Shown here piece by piece: positions 42,961 to 55,412 of a stretch of DNA of 64,000 bases (positions are counted from its first letter, which is position 1; each line of letters opens with the position of its first letter). Origin of the DNA: CALNYS01 sp942490855 (GTDB lineage: Bacteria > Planctomycetota > Phycisphaerae > Phycisphaerales > UBA1924). The notes under the pieces are model-generated. The model searched no databases and was not told where the DNA came from. It saw only the letters and a list, made by a program, of their open reading frames with translations. Where the stretch lies: positions 310,001 to 374,000 of the forward strand of contig CALNYS010000004.1 of the NCBI GenBank assembly GCA_942490855.1, read 5' to 3'. The translations under genes were made by a program, and so were the position numbers.

Positions 42961-44660
42961 ATGCAGACTACCACGTTTTCGTCGTGATCTGCGGCTCTTG
43001 TGGCCGCCGGTTCTGGCTGTGCCACCACCGGCTCCCGTCGCTCAGAACCTATCGCCTAGATCCGCCGGCTCCTCGGGAGCCCTGCACTACCCGGGGTTTG
43101 GTGACTTTCACCGTGAAATATCAACCGCGTCTGTGGAGGCTCAGCGCTGGTTCGATCAGGGGATGCAGCTTCTCTACGGCTTCAACCACGACGAGGCCAT
43201 CCGCGCCTTCGAAGAGGCCTCCGCCCTCGACCCCGACGCCCCCATGCCCTACTGGGGCATCGCCTACGCCAACGGCATCAACATCAACGACCCGCAGATG
43301 AACGAGCAGCGTTCGACCGACGCCTACCGCGCCGCCCGGGCGGCCGTGGCCCGGCTGTCCCACGCGTCCCCCGTCGAGCGTGCGCTCGTGAACGCGGTCG
43401 CGGCACGCTACGCCTGGCCCATCCCCGAGGACCGCTCCAGCCTCGACGAGGCCTACGCCGACGCGATGCAGGCGGCGTACAAGGCGTTCCCGAGCGATCC
43501 CGACGTCGCGTCGTTCTACGCCGAGTCGCTGATGAACCTCCAGCCGTGGGACTACTGGACAAGCGACGGCGACCCCAAGGGGCGCACGCCCGAGTTCGTC
43601 GCGGTCATCGAGCGGGTGCTCCGCGACTACCCGCAGCACCCGGGGGCGAACCACTTTTACATCCACGCCGTCGAGGCCTCGCCGGACCCCGACCGCGCGG
43701 TCGCCGCGGCCGAGCGCCTCACGTCGATCGTGCCCGGCTCCGGTCACCTCGTGCACATGCCCTCGCACATCTTCATCCGCGTCGGGCGCTACGCCGACGC
43801 CGCGGCGTCCAACATCAACGCGATCGAAGCCGACCAGCGGTACTTCAAGCTCGCCCCCCCGCCGACGTTCTACAACATCTACTACGCGCACAACATCCAC
43901 TTCCTCGCCTTCGCCTCGATGATGTCCGGGCAGTACGAGGAGGCCATCGCCGCCGCCACACAGCTCGAAGAACGAGATCCCCGAGGGCGCCCTGCGCGAG
44001 ATGGCGTTCCTCATCGACGGGATCATGGTCACGAACTTCCACGTGCTGATCCGCTTCGGCAAATGGGAGCAGATCCTCGAGAAGCCCGACTACCCCGAGT
44101 GGCGCTACGTCAGCCGGGCCGTGCGCCGTTACGCACGGGTGATCGCTCTCTCGGCGCTCGGACGCACCGACGAGGCCCGGGACGCGATGGAGGAGTTCGA
44201 GGTCGCCGCCGCGGCGTGCCCGCCCGAGTGGTTTGTCATGAACAACAAGGTGAGCGACATCCTCCCCATCGCCCGCAACATGGCCTGGGGCGAGCTGCTC
44301 TTCCGCGAAGGACGCTACGACGAGTCCTTCGACCTGTTGCGTGAGGCCATCGAGTGGGAAGACGCGCTGGTCTACGACGAGCCCCCGGCGTGGATGCTCC
44401 CCGTCCGCCACGCGCTGGGCGCCCTGCTGATGTCCGCCGGGCGTCACAGCGAGGCCGAGGCCGTCTACCGCGCCGATCTCAAGAAGAACCGCGAGAACGG
44501 CTGGGCCCTGCTCGGGCTGAGCCAGTCGCTCGAGGCGCAGGGTCAGACGCAAGAGGCCCAGGCGGCCCGCGAGCGCTTCGATCGGGTCTGGACGCAAGCC
44601 GACGTCACGCCGAGCTCCAGCTGCTACTGCGAGCCGAGCGTTATGAGCGCAGGGCACTGA
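42961..44660 (+). pseudogene. Exported TPR protein, interrupted by two frameshifts
   Basis: The ATG at 42961 has an excellent AAGGAG site but meets TGA after eight codons. Dropping one T from the TTTT run at 42976 would join it to the main frame: MQTTTFRRDLRLLWPPVLAV, a signal-like start. The body (ALHYPGFGDFHREI, AQRWFDQGMQLLYGFNHDEA, YWGIAYANGININDPQMNEQ) is a TPR protein. A second shift at about 43970 (one extra A in GAAGAACGAG) leads into the last frame from about 44001 to 44660 (EMAFLIDGIMVTNF to CEPSVMSAGH). Before the body, the initiating frame also reads a lipobox-like AAGSGC after the stop. Either the gene is decaying or the assembly has indels. Similar proteins are TPR lipoproteins of unknown role. 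Confidence 0.7.
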
Positions 44661-44671
44661 CCGATAGGCGG

Positions 44672-45160
44672 TTAGCCGCTCGCGGCCTGCTCCCACGTCA
44701 GCACATCGCCCTCTGGGAGCTCACGGAGCCCCAGGCGGCGGTACATATTCAGCAGCTGCGCCCGGTGGTGCATGGAGTGCGTAAGGACGTGCGCGATCGC
44801 CCCGCCGAAGGTCTTCTCCGCCGGAGGGTCGTCCAGGGTGTCTAGCCAGCGATCGTCCCAGGCGCCCTCGTCAGCGATGCGCCGGGCGAGGCGGGCAAGG
44901 GACGCCGAGGCTTTCAAGTGGCGAGACTCGATCTCGCCAAGGGACGGGCGATCGCCCAGGGCCGGCGGGACGGCGTCCCCCGACATCAACGCGGCCCAGA
45001 CCTCAGTGTTGCGGACAACATGGGCGAGGGTGTTGCGGACGGTTCCCGGGCCGATGTCGAGGGCGCGGTCGAGCTGGCTGTCGTCGAGCTCGCGGGCGCA
45101 CTCGATCAGGAGCGCGGTGGTCCAGGCGTCGTGGGCGAGGAGACGGTCGAGGAGGTCCAT
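44672..45160 (-). CDS. DinB-family protein
   Basis: 162 aa forming a four-helix DinB/YfiT-like bundle. The usual metal histidines fit H47 in RNTLAHVVRNTEVW and the HVLTHSMHHRAQLL segment near 123-132. Members include thiol-dependent transferases (bacillithiol or mycothiol S-transferases); the substrate here is unknown. It converges with the frameshifted TPR gene. Confidence 0.88.
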   Translation of the reverse strand: MDLLDRLLAHDAWTTALLIECARELDDSQLDRALDIGPGTVRNTLAHVVRNTEVWAALMSGDAVPPALGDRPSLGEIESRHLKASASLARLARRIADEGAWDDRWLDTLDDPPAEKTFGGAIAHVLTHSMHHRAQLLNMYRRLGLRELPEGDVLTWEQAASG

Positions 45161-45268
45161 GGTTCCATCCTCGCGTCGGCGTGCGCCGTGTGCAAAGACG
45201 CGACACGCTGTGGGGGCGGCGCAGGAATCAAACGGTATATGTGAACCGAGGGCCCGAACGCAGAGTTC

Positions 45269-45312
45269 AAAAATAAAAGCGGGCCCCGCTGGGTATTACC
45301 CAAGGGGGCCCG
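45269..45312 (-). terminator. Terminator of the 23S-5S rRNA operon
   Basis: On the minus strand, stem CGGGCCCC / GGGGCCCG extends through an inner CTTGGG-TAATA-CCCAGC hairpin and is followed by CTTTTATTTTTG. It lies directly after the 5S 3' end. Confidence 0.9.
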
Positions 45313-45315
45313 AGG

Positions 45316-45422
45316 ATCCGGCGACAACCTACTTTCCCGCGAAGCAGTATCATCGGCGAGGCAGGCTTAACGGCTGTGTTCGGGATGGGAACAGGTGTGA
45401 CCCTACCTCTATGGTCACCGAA
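45316..45422 (-). rRNA. rrf: 5S ribosomal RNA
   Basis: About 107 nt. It contains the conserved core GTTCCCATCCCGAACAC and the 3' half GCGGGAAAGTAGGTTGTCGCC. The ends pair as TCGGTGAC with GTCGCCGG (helix I). End positions are good to a few bases. It is 180 bases downstream of 23S, with no tRNA between, and is followed by a terminator. Confidence 0.95.
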
Positions 45423-45602
45423 AACGCAGTGCTGAGCCTTTCGACTCAGCCTCACGTCAACTGGATATGTGATTGTCGCCCGGGGGCAAGCCCGGCGAAT
45501 GTGAATGCCCGAGGCACGATCTAAGATCGCACCGTGGTGCTCTCACGGGGCGTCGGGGCTGTGCTGACGATGAGGTCAGTACAGGCTACCGGCGCCTGGT
45601 GA

Positions 45603-48369
<2,767 letters not shown>

Positions 48370-48673
48370 TCACCGGACGCCGCCGGACCAGAGCCACACA
48401 AACGCTTACACGCCTGCACAACCCGCTCCCGACAACCCCGATGACTTGAATACACCACGTTTGGATCTTCTATCTTTTTGCCTCAGACAAATCACTCGGT
48501 ATTCGCCTCGCACCGCACTCAACACACAGAAAACTGCGCGTCTCGGCCGTACGAAGACGACAATCACAACTATCCAATTGTCAAAGATCTTGGCCGGTTT
48601 TCGTTGCCCCCGACTGGTCCCTTTCGGGCCCCCCGGGGTCTTGATTCGTGCCACGCCCTTCGCTCAAGGGCGA
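48370..48673 (-). ncRNA. Leader of the 23S-5S transcript with boxA-like element
   Basis: About 300 bases of transcribed leader without a gene. At 48590-48571 (minus strand) AGATCTTTGACAATTGGATA closely resembles the boxA antitermination element of rRNA leaders (TGCTCTTTGACAATT-type). Several GC hairpins are present. No 16S or tRNA is found in it. Together with the promoter and a terminator it fills the 415 bases between 23S and the next coding gene. Confidence 0.65.
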
Positions 48674-48679
48674 GAGGCA

Positions 48680-48707
48680 AGTTTACGGATGCCCCGGAAC
48701 CTGTCAA
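48680..48707 (-). promoter_or_regulatory. Promoter of the unlinked 23S-5S operon
   Basis: On the minus strand, a perfect TTGACA (48707-48702), a 16-base spacer and TAAACT (48685-48680) form a strong sigma-70-type promoter. The start would be near 48673. Confidence 0.8.
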
Positions 48708-48729
48708 CCCGATGACGTGTGCCCATCCG

Positions 48730-48757
48730 AAAAAAAATGGGGCCCCGAGGGCCCCAT
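48730..48757 (-). terminator. Terminator of the pilM-like operon
   Basis: On the minus strand a 9-bp stem, ATGGGGCCC / GGGCCCCAT, with a 3-base loop ends in eight T. It is 28 bases past the last stop and separates the operon from the rRNA promoter. Confidence 0.92.
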
Positions 48758-48784
48758 TGTGGACAACCAGTGAGCCATCAACGG

Positions 48785-50383
48785 CTAACGCCTCTCGCTC
48801 TGTGAGCGATCTGCGTCGCGATCCGTCCGCGGCTGGCGTTCACGCGCCGTCGGGGCCGGGGCCTCGGGCAGCGCAGGGCGTTCGATCGACTCGGCGAGCT
48901 CGCGCCGCTCGGTCGACGCACGGTCCCGCCATACCTCTCGCAGGGCCAGGCCCTCGGCTGAGGACGCCACGACCTGCATCGGGGTCTGCCTGCCGCCTCG
49001 CACGCCGGGCTCGGTCAGCGACGCCCTGACGACGTCTACGACCCTCGCACCGGTGTCGACGACCCGCTCGACGCCGTTCTCGCCCGCGAGCGTGACCCGG
49101 ATGGGCTGCCCGGGCTCGAAACGCTCCTGCTTCACGCGCCAGCGCCCGTCGACAAACCCGTAGACGTCAAGGCGGCAGCTGGCCTCGCCCACGATCGCGT
49201 CGCCGCGCCCGTCGGTCGCGCTAAACGCGAACCAGTACGTCTCGCGCGGCGCCGTGACGGGGTCGCTCCAGTCGGAGTAGTCGGTGTAGAGGAAGCCCGC
49301 GTCCGCCAGCCCGCGCACGTCCTCGTGGAGAGCGAGCGAGAACCCGAAGTACGGGTTGGGGATCGCCAGCCGCACGCGGTAGCGGTAGGTCTTCCCGGGC
49401 TTGACGCTGTAATCGTGCGTCCAGATCGATTCGGTCTCGACGCCGCGCATGTTCGCGCCACGATCGGTCCGGCCCTGGAGCTCGCTGGCGAGCTGCTCGG
49501 CGTTCTCGCCGTTCTCGAGACGGCGCTGGAAGCTCGGGGGCCACCAGCCCGCCGGGGCCGGCGCAAACGCCGGCGCGACGATCTCCCAGCCGCGGTCGCC
49601 CTTGACCAGCGAGAGCGTGTCGCCAACGCGACCCTGCTGCTCGGCCTCGTCGAGGAGCCCGCGGGTGTCGAGGGCCCCGGGGGGCGCTTCGATCAGCTCA
49701 GCGGCGGACCAGCCGCCCTCGTCGGTGCGCTCCTGGCGCTCGACGTACACGCCGGCGATGAGGTGACGGTTGCTCCAGAACCCGCCCGGCGCCGGCTCGA
49801 TGGGGCCCGGCCCGTCGGCGTCTTCCTGCAGGCGGTTGCGCAGCCCGAGGGCGTCGTAGGACGTCTCGACGCTGATCGCGCGCACGTCGCGGGGCCACTC
49901 GCCCTGGCCGTAAATCGCGGCGTAGGCATCGCGGGTCTCGGGGCGCGGGTTGATCGTGCCCAGGAACACGCCCGTGATCGGCGCCGTGGGGGCGCCCGGG
50001 TCCACCTCGGCCACCCGGAGCTCGCTCCCGGCGGCGACGACGTCGCCACCGATCGGCGGGAACGGGCGCGACAACGCCACGCCCGGCTCGGACTCCGGCG
50101 ACGACTCGAGCGCCGCGACGAACCGGTCCGCGAACGCGGAGTCGGCCGTCGGTGCCTGCGGGTTCGGCGCGTTCGACTCGAGCTGCCCCAGCTTCGATTC
50201 GGCGAGCGAGGCCACCTGCTCGTACGCCTGATCCAGGCGGTAGTCGCCCCCGGACCCGACCCGCACGGTGTTGCCCTCGCCGGTGAACTGCATCGCCACG
50301 ACCCCGAGGGCCGCGAGCGCGAGCACCGCGAGGAAGATCTTCTCGCAGTGCAGCTCGATCAGACTGATGCCCTTGGGCTTCAT
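48785..50383 (-). CDS. Membrane-anchored protein of the pilus-type operon, function unknown
   Basis: 532 aa. One N-terminal membrane helix (IFLAVLALAALGVVAMQFTG), then a large exported part. The C-terminal half contains a domain with paired segments YSVKPGKTYRYRVRLAIPNP and AFSATDGRGDAIVGEAS, like a fibronectin-type beta sandwich. It ends in a charged, Arg-rich tail. It is the last of three genes that overlap by 4 bp, so it may play the part of PilP or a periplasmic scaffold. I do not recognise a family from sequence alone. Confidence 0.82.
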   Translation of the reverse strand: MKPKGISLIELHCEKIFLAVLALAALGVVAMQFTGEGNTVRVGSGGDYRLDQAYEQVASLAESKLGQLESNAPNPQAPTADSAFADRFVAALESSPESEPGVALSRPFPPIGGDVVAAGSELRVAEVDPGAPTAPITGVFLGTINPRPETRDAYAAIYGQGEWPRDVRAISVETSYDALGLRNRLQEDADGPGPIEPAPGGFWSNRHLIAGVYVERQERTDEGGWSAAELIEAPPGALDTRGLLDEAEQQGRVGDTLSLVKGDRGWEIVAPAFAPAPAGWWPPSFQRRLENGENAEQLASELQGRTDRGANMRGVETESIWTHDYSVKPGKTYRYRVRLAIPNPYFGFSLALHEDVRGLADAGFLYTDYSDWSDPVTAPRETYWFAFSATDGRGDAIVGEASCRLDVYGFVDGRWRVKQERFEPGQPIRVTLAGENGVERVVDTGARVVDVVRASLTEPGVRGGRQTPMQVVASSAEGLALREVWRDRASTERRELAESIERPALPEAPAPTARERQPRTDRDADRSQSERR

Positions 50384-51750
50384 TGCATATCCCCCTCGTT
50401 CGCCTGCACGCCCCCGCTGCCCGGCTCCGGACGCTTGGGGAGTCCCATCCGCTCACGGACCGTGTCGGGCGCGAACTCGCCCACCCACTCCCGGAGCCAC
50501 AGCGTCTCGACCACCATCTCCGCACGCATCAGGGACCCGGGGCCGTAGTAGTAGCCCTGCGACAGCCCATCGATCGGCGAGACGGACACCAGGTCCAGGT
50601 CGATCACGGTCATGAAGTTGTCCGCCTCGATCGCGTCGATGAAGCGGTCGATCCCCGCCCCGTCAACGATCGCGGTCACCGAGACGTACCGCGTGTCGTA
50701 GAGCGCGTTGGCTTTGTACGGCCACCCGGCTCGCCCGGTCAGCGAGGCCTCGAAGTCCGCCCGGATCTCGCTCGAGAGCGGCGCCACGCTGGCGCCCCCG
50801 GAAGGCATCGCCGTGTCCGCCTGACGCCGGCGCGTCGAACGCCGTTCCGGCTGAGGCTGCTCGTTCGCCTCGCTGCTCGACTCGTAGCTCCACGGCGTGG
50901 TGCGCACCGACACGAGCCTCTTCACCGGGCGCTCGCCGGGGCGGTGCACAAGACCCGTCACCGGGTCGGAGTTCGCCGCGGCCGCGGCCTCGATGATGTC
51001 CTCGTGCACCCAGTAGCGGTGCTGCCAATCCCAGATCTGCTCGAGAGAGGGCAGGCCGGGCCCCTCGGGGATCTCGACGCCATCAAAGATCGAGGGGGTC
51101 GCGTAGAACGACACGTCCCCGGCGCGCACGCGCAGGCGGTCGAGGCGCAGGGCCTCGAGCGTCTTGCGCACCTCGGTCTTCTGTTCGTCGTCGAGCTCCT
51201 CGACGCCCAGCGTCGTGAGCAGGCGTTCGGTCTCCTGCGTCGAGCGGGCCTGGAGGATCACCAGCATGTCGTCGTGGCTGACCGGCCCGCCCGCGCCGAC
51301 GCGGCTGAGCAGCGCGGCGTGGGCGTCCACCCACGCGCGCGCCGCGCCCTGACGCTTGGCGGTCGTCTCCGCGGGGAGCGGCGCCGGGAACAGCCCGTCG
51401 AGCATCGGCGTCTTGCCCGCGCGGTTGCGGGCGGCGGCGGCTTCGAGCACGCGCGTCGCGTCGCGGTCGTGCGCCTCGATCACCGCCTTGACCGCGTTGG
51501 TCGTCGCCTCGTTGGGCGTCGCGCTGAAGCCCTCGACCTCCGCGGTGGGGTCGAGCGGCTCGACGTTGTACTGCACGCTGATCTGCTGCAGGTTCCGCTG
51601 CTTGCCGCTGATGTCCTCTTCGACGTCGTCGCGCAGCGTGGTGTTCATGCCGTTGCTGACAAACAGCAGCGCGGGCAGCGCCGCCAGCGCGAGCACCACG
51701 CTGATCACCACTATCAGATGCCCTTTGACCCAAGCCAGTACACGCTTCAT
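50380..51750 (-). CDS. PilO-like membrane protein of the pilus-type operon
   Basis: 456 aa. N-terminal helix (LIVVISVVLALAALPALLFV), then a periplasmic domain. Its position between a PilM-like and a PilP-position gene, together with its single-helix layout, suggests a PilO-like role in the alignment complex of a type IV pilus or type II secretion system. The C-terminal part (YVSVTAIVDGAGIDRFIDAI, then NFMTVIDLDLVSVSPIDG) looks like the ferredoxin-like fold of PilO. It is much longer than classical PilO (about 200 aa). It overlaps both neighbours by 4 bp. Confidence 0.75.
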   Translation of the reverse strand: MKRVLAWVKGHLIVVISVVLALAALPALLFVSNGMNTTLRDDVEEDISGKQRNLQQISVQYNVEPLDPTAEVEGFSATPNEATTNAVKAVIEAHDRDATRVLEAAAARNRAGKTPMLDGLFPAPLPAETTAKRQGAARAWVDAHAALLSRVGAGGPVSHDDMLVILQARSTQETERLLTTLGVEELDDEQKTEVRKTLEALRLDRLRVRAGDVSFYATPSIFDGVEIPEGPGLPSLEQIWDWQHRYWVHEDIIEAAAAANSDPVTGLVHRPGERPVKRLVSVRTTPWSYESSSEANEQPQPERRSTRRRQADTAMPSGGASVAPLSSEIRADFEASLTGRAGWPYKANALYDTRYVSVTAIVDGAGIDRFIDAIEADNFMTVIDLDLVSVSPIDGLSQGYYYGPGSLMRAEMVVETLWLREWVGEFAPDTVRERMGLPKRPEPGSGGVQANEGDMQ

Positions 51751-53777
51751 GAGTCCTGCGCTCCCGTCGTCCCCGCGGCCGAGGCCTGCGCGGGCGCGTC
51801 GCCCGTGTTGTTCCGCGTCGCGTCGGCGCCCTTGAGCGTCGCCGTGAACCGCACCGTGTACCGCTGCACCGTCGCCGTCGCCGGGAACGACCTCGGCGCC
51901 GCCGGGAGCGGCGCGAGCGCCGCCATATCCGACGTATCCTTCGCGCCCTCGCCCTCACGGGACCGCCCGCCGCGGTCGTCGGCCGGGGCGCCCTCGCCCC
52001 CCGCCGGTTGCCCGGCCCGCACGGTCACCGCGGAGACCTCGTCGATCCCCGGCGCCGAGAGGGTGTACGACGCGTCCTCGCGCTCCGCGTGATCGCGCAG
52101 CCACGCGAGGACCGTCTCATCAATAAAGGCGCGCGAGCCGCTGTTGGTCGCGTCGATCTCCAGCGTGACGCGGAGCGCCCCGTTGGGGGTCCCGCCGGGC
52201 GTCGCCGTTTCTTCACCGCGCCCGCGCGAACGGCTCCGCCCGCGATCACTGGACTCGCTCGCCGCGGCCGCCGCGAGAGGCGTCGCCTCCGGGCCCTTCG
52301 GCGAGGCGCCCGAGGGCGTCAGGTAGTCAACGTTCATCGCGTGCAGGCTCAGCCCGCGCCACGAGTCGGGCGCCTGGATCGGCGCTTCCGGGCTCGCGCC
52401 GCCCGAGGCCAGCATCGCGCGCACGTCCGAGAGCAGTTCCGGGAGCACGTCGCGCCGGTCGAGGATCCGCCGAACGTTCTCAGCGCGGTACCCGATCGTC
52501 ACCGACGAGGCGACGTCTTCCCACGCCCGCTTCGCCGCTTTCCCCTGGCGCTCCGCGGCGCTCACACGGTTCATCGCTGTGGACGTTTTGGCCGTCTCCA
52601 CCGCCTGCCCGTCGAGGACCGGGCGGAGGAACCCCGCCGCACCGGCGATGATCGACACCACCGCGGCCGTCGCGACCCAGGGCGTCTTCTTCCGCCAGAC
52701 CGCCGCGCGCACCACGCTCGTCGGGACGAGGTTCGCGTCGATCGACGCCAGCCCGAGCCCCTGCAGGGCCGTGCCGTACGCCGTCGCGAACGAGAGCGCC
52801 GACGACTGGAAGTCCGCCGCCTCGGGCCCGTCCACGCTCAGCTTGTTGAACTTCTCGCAGCGCTCCACGTCCATCTGCAGCGACTGCGACAGGAACTTCC
52901 GCAGCCCCATCAGCTTGAAGGTCGAGCCCAGCCCGATCATCCGCTTGAGCTCAGACTCCGGGTGCAGCTGCTTGTAGTACGCCAGCGAGCGCTGGACGTC
53001 CTGCGCGAAGTCCGAATACACCGGCTTCATCGCCTGGAAGATGTGGCGCTTCTCCTTGCGCCGCTCCGCCTCGCGCTTGAGCCGCTCGGCCTTGCCGTAG
53101 TCGATCTTGAAGCTGCTCACGAGCGCTTCAGTAAAGTTGTGCCCCCCCATCGGGAACGTGCGGATCCACACGCGACCGTGGTCAACCACGATCAGATCCG
53201 TCGCCGTCGTGCCGATGTCCAGGATGACCGTCCCGGGCGTGTCGTCCGCGAACTCGTGGTCGTACGCGATCGCGTTGAACGCCGCGATAGGCGAGAGCGC
53301 CAGCATCCCGGGCTCGAGCTTGAGCTCCTCCCAGACCGCCAGTCGCTCCATCACCCGCTCGCGCGTGATCGCGAAGATCCCGACCTCGATGTCCGGGTCG
53401 TCCTCGCCCACGAACGTCTGGTACGCCCACTCCACGTCCTCAAGAGGGAACGGGATCTGCTGCGCCGCCTCGAACTTCACCACGTTCGCGACCTGCTTCG
53501 GCTCCGTCGGCGGCAGCTTCGCGAAACGCACGAAACCCGCCTGCCCCGGCGCCGAGATCGCGATCGAGTCGCCCGACATCGCGTGCTGGCTCGCCAGCGT
53601 CCCGACCGCCACACGGATCGCGTCCGCCTCGTCGACGTCCGGCGCCGATAACGGCCGCGGGTGCGGCACCTCCACGAACTCGAGCACGCGGAGCGAATCG
53701 CCCTCGCGCGCGAGCTTCAGGGCCTTGAGCCCCCCGGCGCCGACCTCGACGCCCCAGCAGACATTTGATGACGCCAT
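51747..53777 (-). CDS. PilM-like actin-fold protein fused to a PilN-like membrane domain
   Basis: 676 aa from the ATG at 53777, preceded by GAGGAAG; a longer frame would start in the promoter. Residues 1 to about 345 are a PilM/FtsA-type ATPase (WGVEVGAGGLKALKLA, then VILDIGTTATDLIVVDHGRV). A membrane helix lies at about 365-385, followed by a 290-residue exported domain in the position of PilN. In most bacteria PilM and PilN are separate proteins that bind through the PilN N-terminus; here they appear to be one chain. It is the first gene of the operon. Confidence 0.85.
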   Translation of the reverse strand: MASSNVCWGVEVGAGGLKALKLAREGDSLRVLEFVEVPHPRPLSAPDVDEADAIRVAVGTLASQHAMSGDSIAISAPGQAGFVRFAKLPPTEPKQVANVVKFEAAQQIPFPLEDVEWAYQTFVGEDDPDIEVGIFAITRERVMERLAVWEELKLEPGMLALSPIAAFNAIAYDHEFADDTPGTVILDIGTTATDLIVVDHGRVWIRTFPMGGHNFTEALVSSFKIDYGKAERLKREAERRKEKRHIFQAMKPVYSDFAQDVQRSLAYYKQLHPESELKRMIGLGSTFKLMGLRKFLSQSLQMDVERCEKFNKLSVDGPEAADFQSSALSFATAYGTALQGLGLASIDANLVPTSVVRAAVWRKKTPWVATAAVVSIIAGAAGFLRPVLDGQAVETAKTSTAMNRVSAAERQGKAAKRAWEDVASSVTIGYRAENVRRILDRRDVLPELLSDVRAMLASGGASPEAPIQAPDSWRGLSLHAMNVDYLTPSGASPKGPEATPLAAAAASESSDRGRSRSRGRGEETATPGGTPNGALRVTLEIDATNSGSRAFIDETVLAWLRDHAEREDASYTLSAPGIDEVSAVTVRAGQPAGGEGAPADDRGGRSREGEGAKDTSDMAALAPLPAAPRSFPATATVQRYTVRFTATLKGADATRNNTGDAPAQASAAGTTGAQDS

Positions 53778-53991
53778 CGGGCTTCCTCTCTGCGCGAACT
53801 GATCGCCCCTCGGGCCTCCTCGGGGCGGGCGGTCACCATACCGCACCCGCACCCTCCCGGCCCTCACTGTCTATACGACCTCACGTTCTTCATGGTTCCT
53901 CGCGCCAAACGCGCCGACTCCTGTAGAATCGCGGTCCGCACCCCTGCGGATATCCACCCCAACCCCCCCCCGCGATCCCCGGCCCTCACCC

Positions 53992-55401
53992 ATGACCGAC
54001 AACACCCCCGCCGACCCCGCCAACACCCCGGACCCCAACGCCATCGCCGCGCAGCACGACGCGAGCGCGAACGAGGCGAAAAAGGAACCGGACCCCGCCC
54101 CCGCCAAGGCCCCCGCCCCGCAGTCGGCCCCGTCGGTCAAAATCGACGACAAAACCAACGCCGAGATCGACGCCGCCATGGCCCAGCTCGACAGCGAAGA
54201 GGCCCCGCGTAAGAAGGTTCGGGGCCCCCGCGTCGTCCAGGGCGGGCGCGAGCACCGCAAGGGACGCGTCGTTTCCGTCGGTCCCGCCGACGTTTTCATC
54301 GAGTTCGGCCCCAAGGAACTCGGCGTCGCCCCCCGCACCCAGTGGCCCGACGAAGCCGACCTCCCCAAGGTGGACGAGGTCGTCGAGGTCGTCGTGGACC
54401 GCTACAACGCCAACGAATCCCTCTACGTCTGCTCCCGCCCCGGCTCCGTCCAGAAGGCCGACTGGGAGCTCCTCTCCCCCGGCCAGGTCGTCGAAGCCAC
54501 CGTCACCGGCTCCAACAAGGGCGGGCTCGAGCTCGAAGTCGCCAACCACCGCGCCTTCATGCCCGCCAGCCAGGTCGACCTCGGGCGCATCGAAGATTTC
54601 ACCGTCTACCACGGCAAAAAGATCGAGTGCGAGGTCCAGAAAGTGGACCGCGCCGGCAAGGGCAACATCGTCCTCACCCGGCGCAAGATGCTCGAGAAGG
54701 CCCGCGACGCCGCCCGCGACACCCTCAAGAGCACCCTCAAAGAGGGCGACACCATCGAGGGCGAAGTGAAGCGCGTCGCCGAGTTCGGCGCCTTCGTCGA
54801 GATCGCCCCCGGCGTCGACGGCCTGATCCACATCTCCGACCTCGCCCACGACCGCGTCCGCAACGTCAAGGACGTCGTCGACGTCGGCAAGAAGGTCACC
54901 GTCAAGGTCGTCAAGACCGACTGGGACAAGAACCGCATCGGCCTCTCCCTCAAGGCCACCACCGAAGACCCCTACGCCGCCGCCTCCAGCAGCCTCGCCC
55001 CCGGCGAGACCGTCACCGGCAAGGTCACGAACATCGCCGAGTTCGGCTGCTTCGTCGAGGTCGCCCCGGGCGTCGAAGGCCTCGTCCACATCTCAGAGCT
55101 CGACTGGAAACGCGTCGACCGCGTGGAATCCGTCGTCAAGAAGGACGAGGTCGTCAGCGTCAAGGTCCTCGAAGTCGACCCCCGCTCGCGTCGCATCTCC
55201 TTGTCCATCAAGCAGACCAAGGAAGCCCCCGCCGGCACGAAGCCCAAGGGCGACGAGCTCCCCGAGTACGTCGAGACCGCCGCGATGCGCAAGCTCAAGG
55301 ACAAAGCCAAGAGCCGCGAGAAGCGCAAGGGCCTCAAGACCGGCCTGGGCAACAACGGCGCCCTCGGCACCGGGCTCGGGGATCTGAAGCTGCCGGGGTA
55401 A
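53992..55401 (+). CDS. S1-domain RNA-binding protein (ribosomal protein bS1-like)
   Basis: 469 aa. A Pro/Ala-rich N-terminus is followed by four S1 domains. The last two are classical: IEGEVKRVAEFGAFVEIAPG with VDGLIHISDL, then VTGKVTNIAEFGCFVEVAPG with VEGLVHISEL. A basic C-terminal tail follows (KLKDKAKSREKRKG). bS1 of E. coli has six domains; four-domain forms occur in other phyla. It probably binds mRNA at the ribosome. It is divergent from the pilM-like operon; a TAGAAT box at 53933 may be its -10. Confidence 0.9.
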   Translation: MTDNTPADPANTPDPNAIAAQHDASANEAKKEPDPAPAKAPAPQSAPSVKIDDKTNAEIDAAMAQLDSEEAPRKKVRGPRVVQGGREHRKGRVVSVGPADVFIEFGPKELGVAPRTQWPDEADLPKVDEVVEVVVDRYNANESLYVCSRPGSVQKADWELLSPGQVVEATVTGSNKGGLELEVANHRAFMPASQVDLGRIEDFTVYHGKKIECEVQKVDRAGKGNIVLTRRKMLEKARDAARDTLKSTLKEGDTIEGEVKRVAEFGAFVEIAPGVDGLIHISDLAHDRVRNVKDVVDVGKKVTVKVVKTDWDKNRIGLSLKATTEDPYAAASSSLAPGETVTGKVTNIAEFGCFVEVAPGVEGLVHISELDWKRVDRVESVVKKDEVVSVKVLEVDPRSRRISLSIKQTKEAPAGTKPKGDELPEYVETAAMRKLKDKAKSREKRKGLKTGLGNNGALGTGLGDLKLPG

Positions 55402-55412
55402 GAGCGGCCCTG

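Noticed and set aside
42985..42987. In-frame TGA as selenocysteine in the TPR protein
   Set aside because: No SECIS-like hairpin is evident just downstream and a second stop (TAG at 43057) follows in the same frame; a base insertion explains it better.
48370..48784. A 16S rRNA or tRNA-Ile/Ala spacer expected upstream of 23S
   Set aside because: I looked for 16S 3'-end sequence and tRNA cloverleaves and found none; the region holds a promoter, leader and terminator instead.
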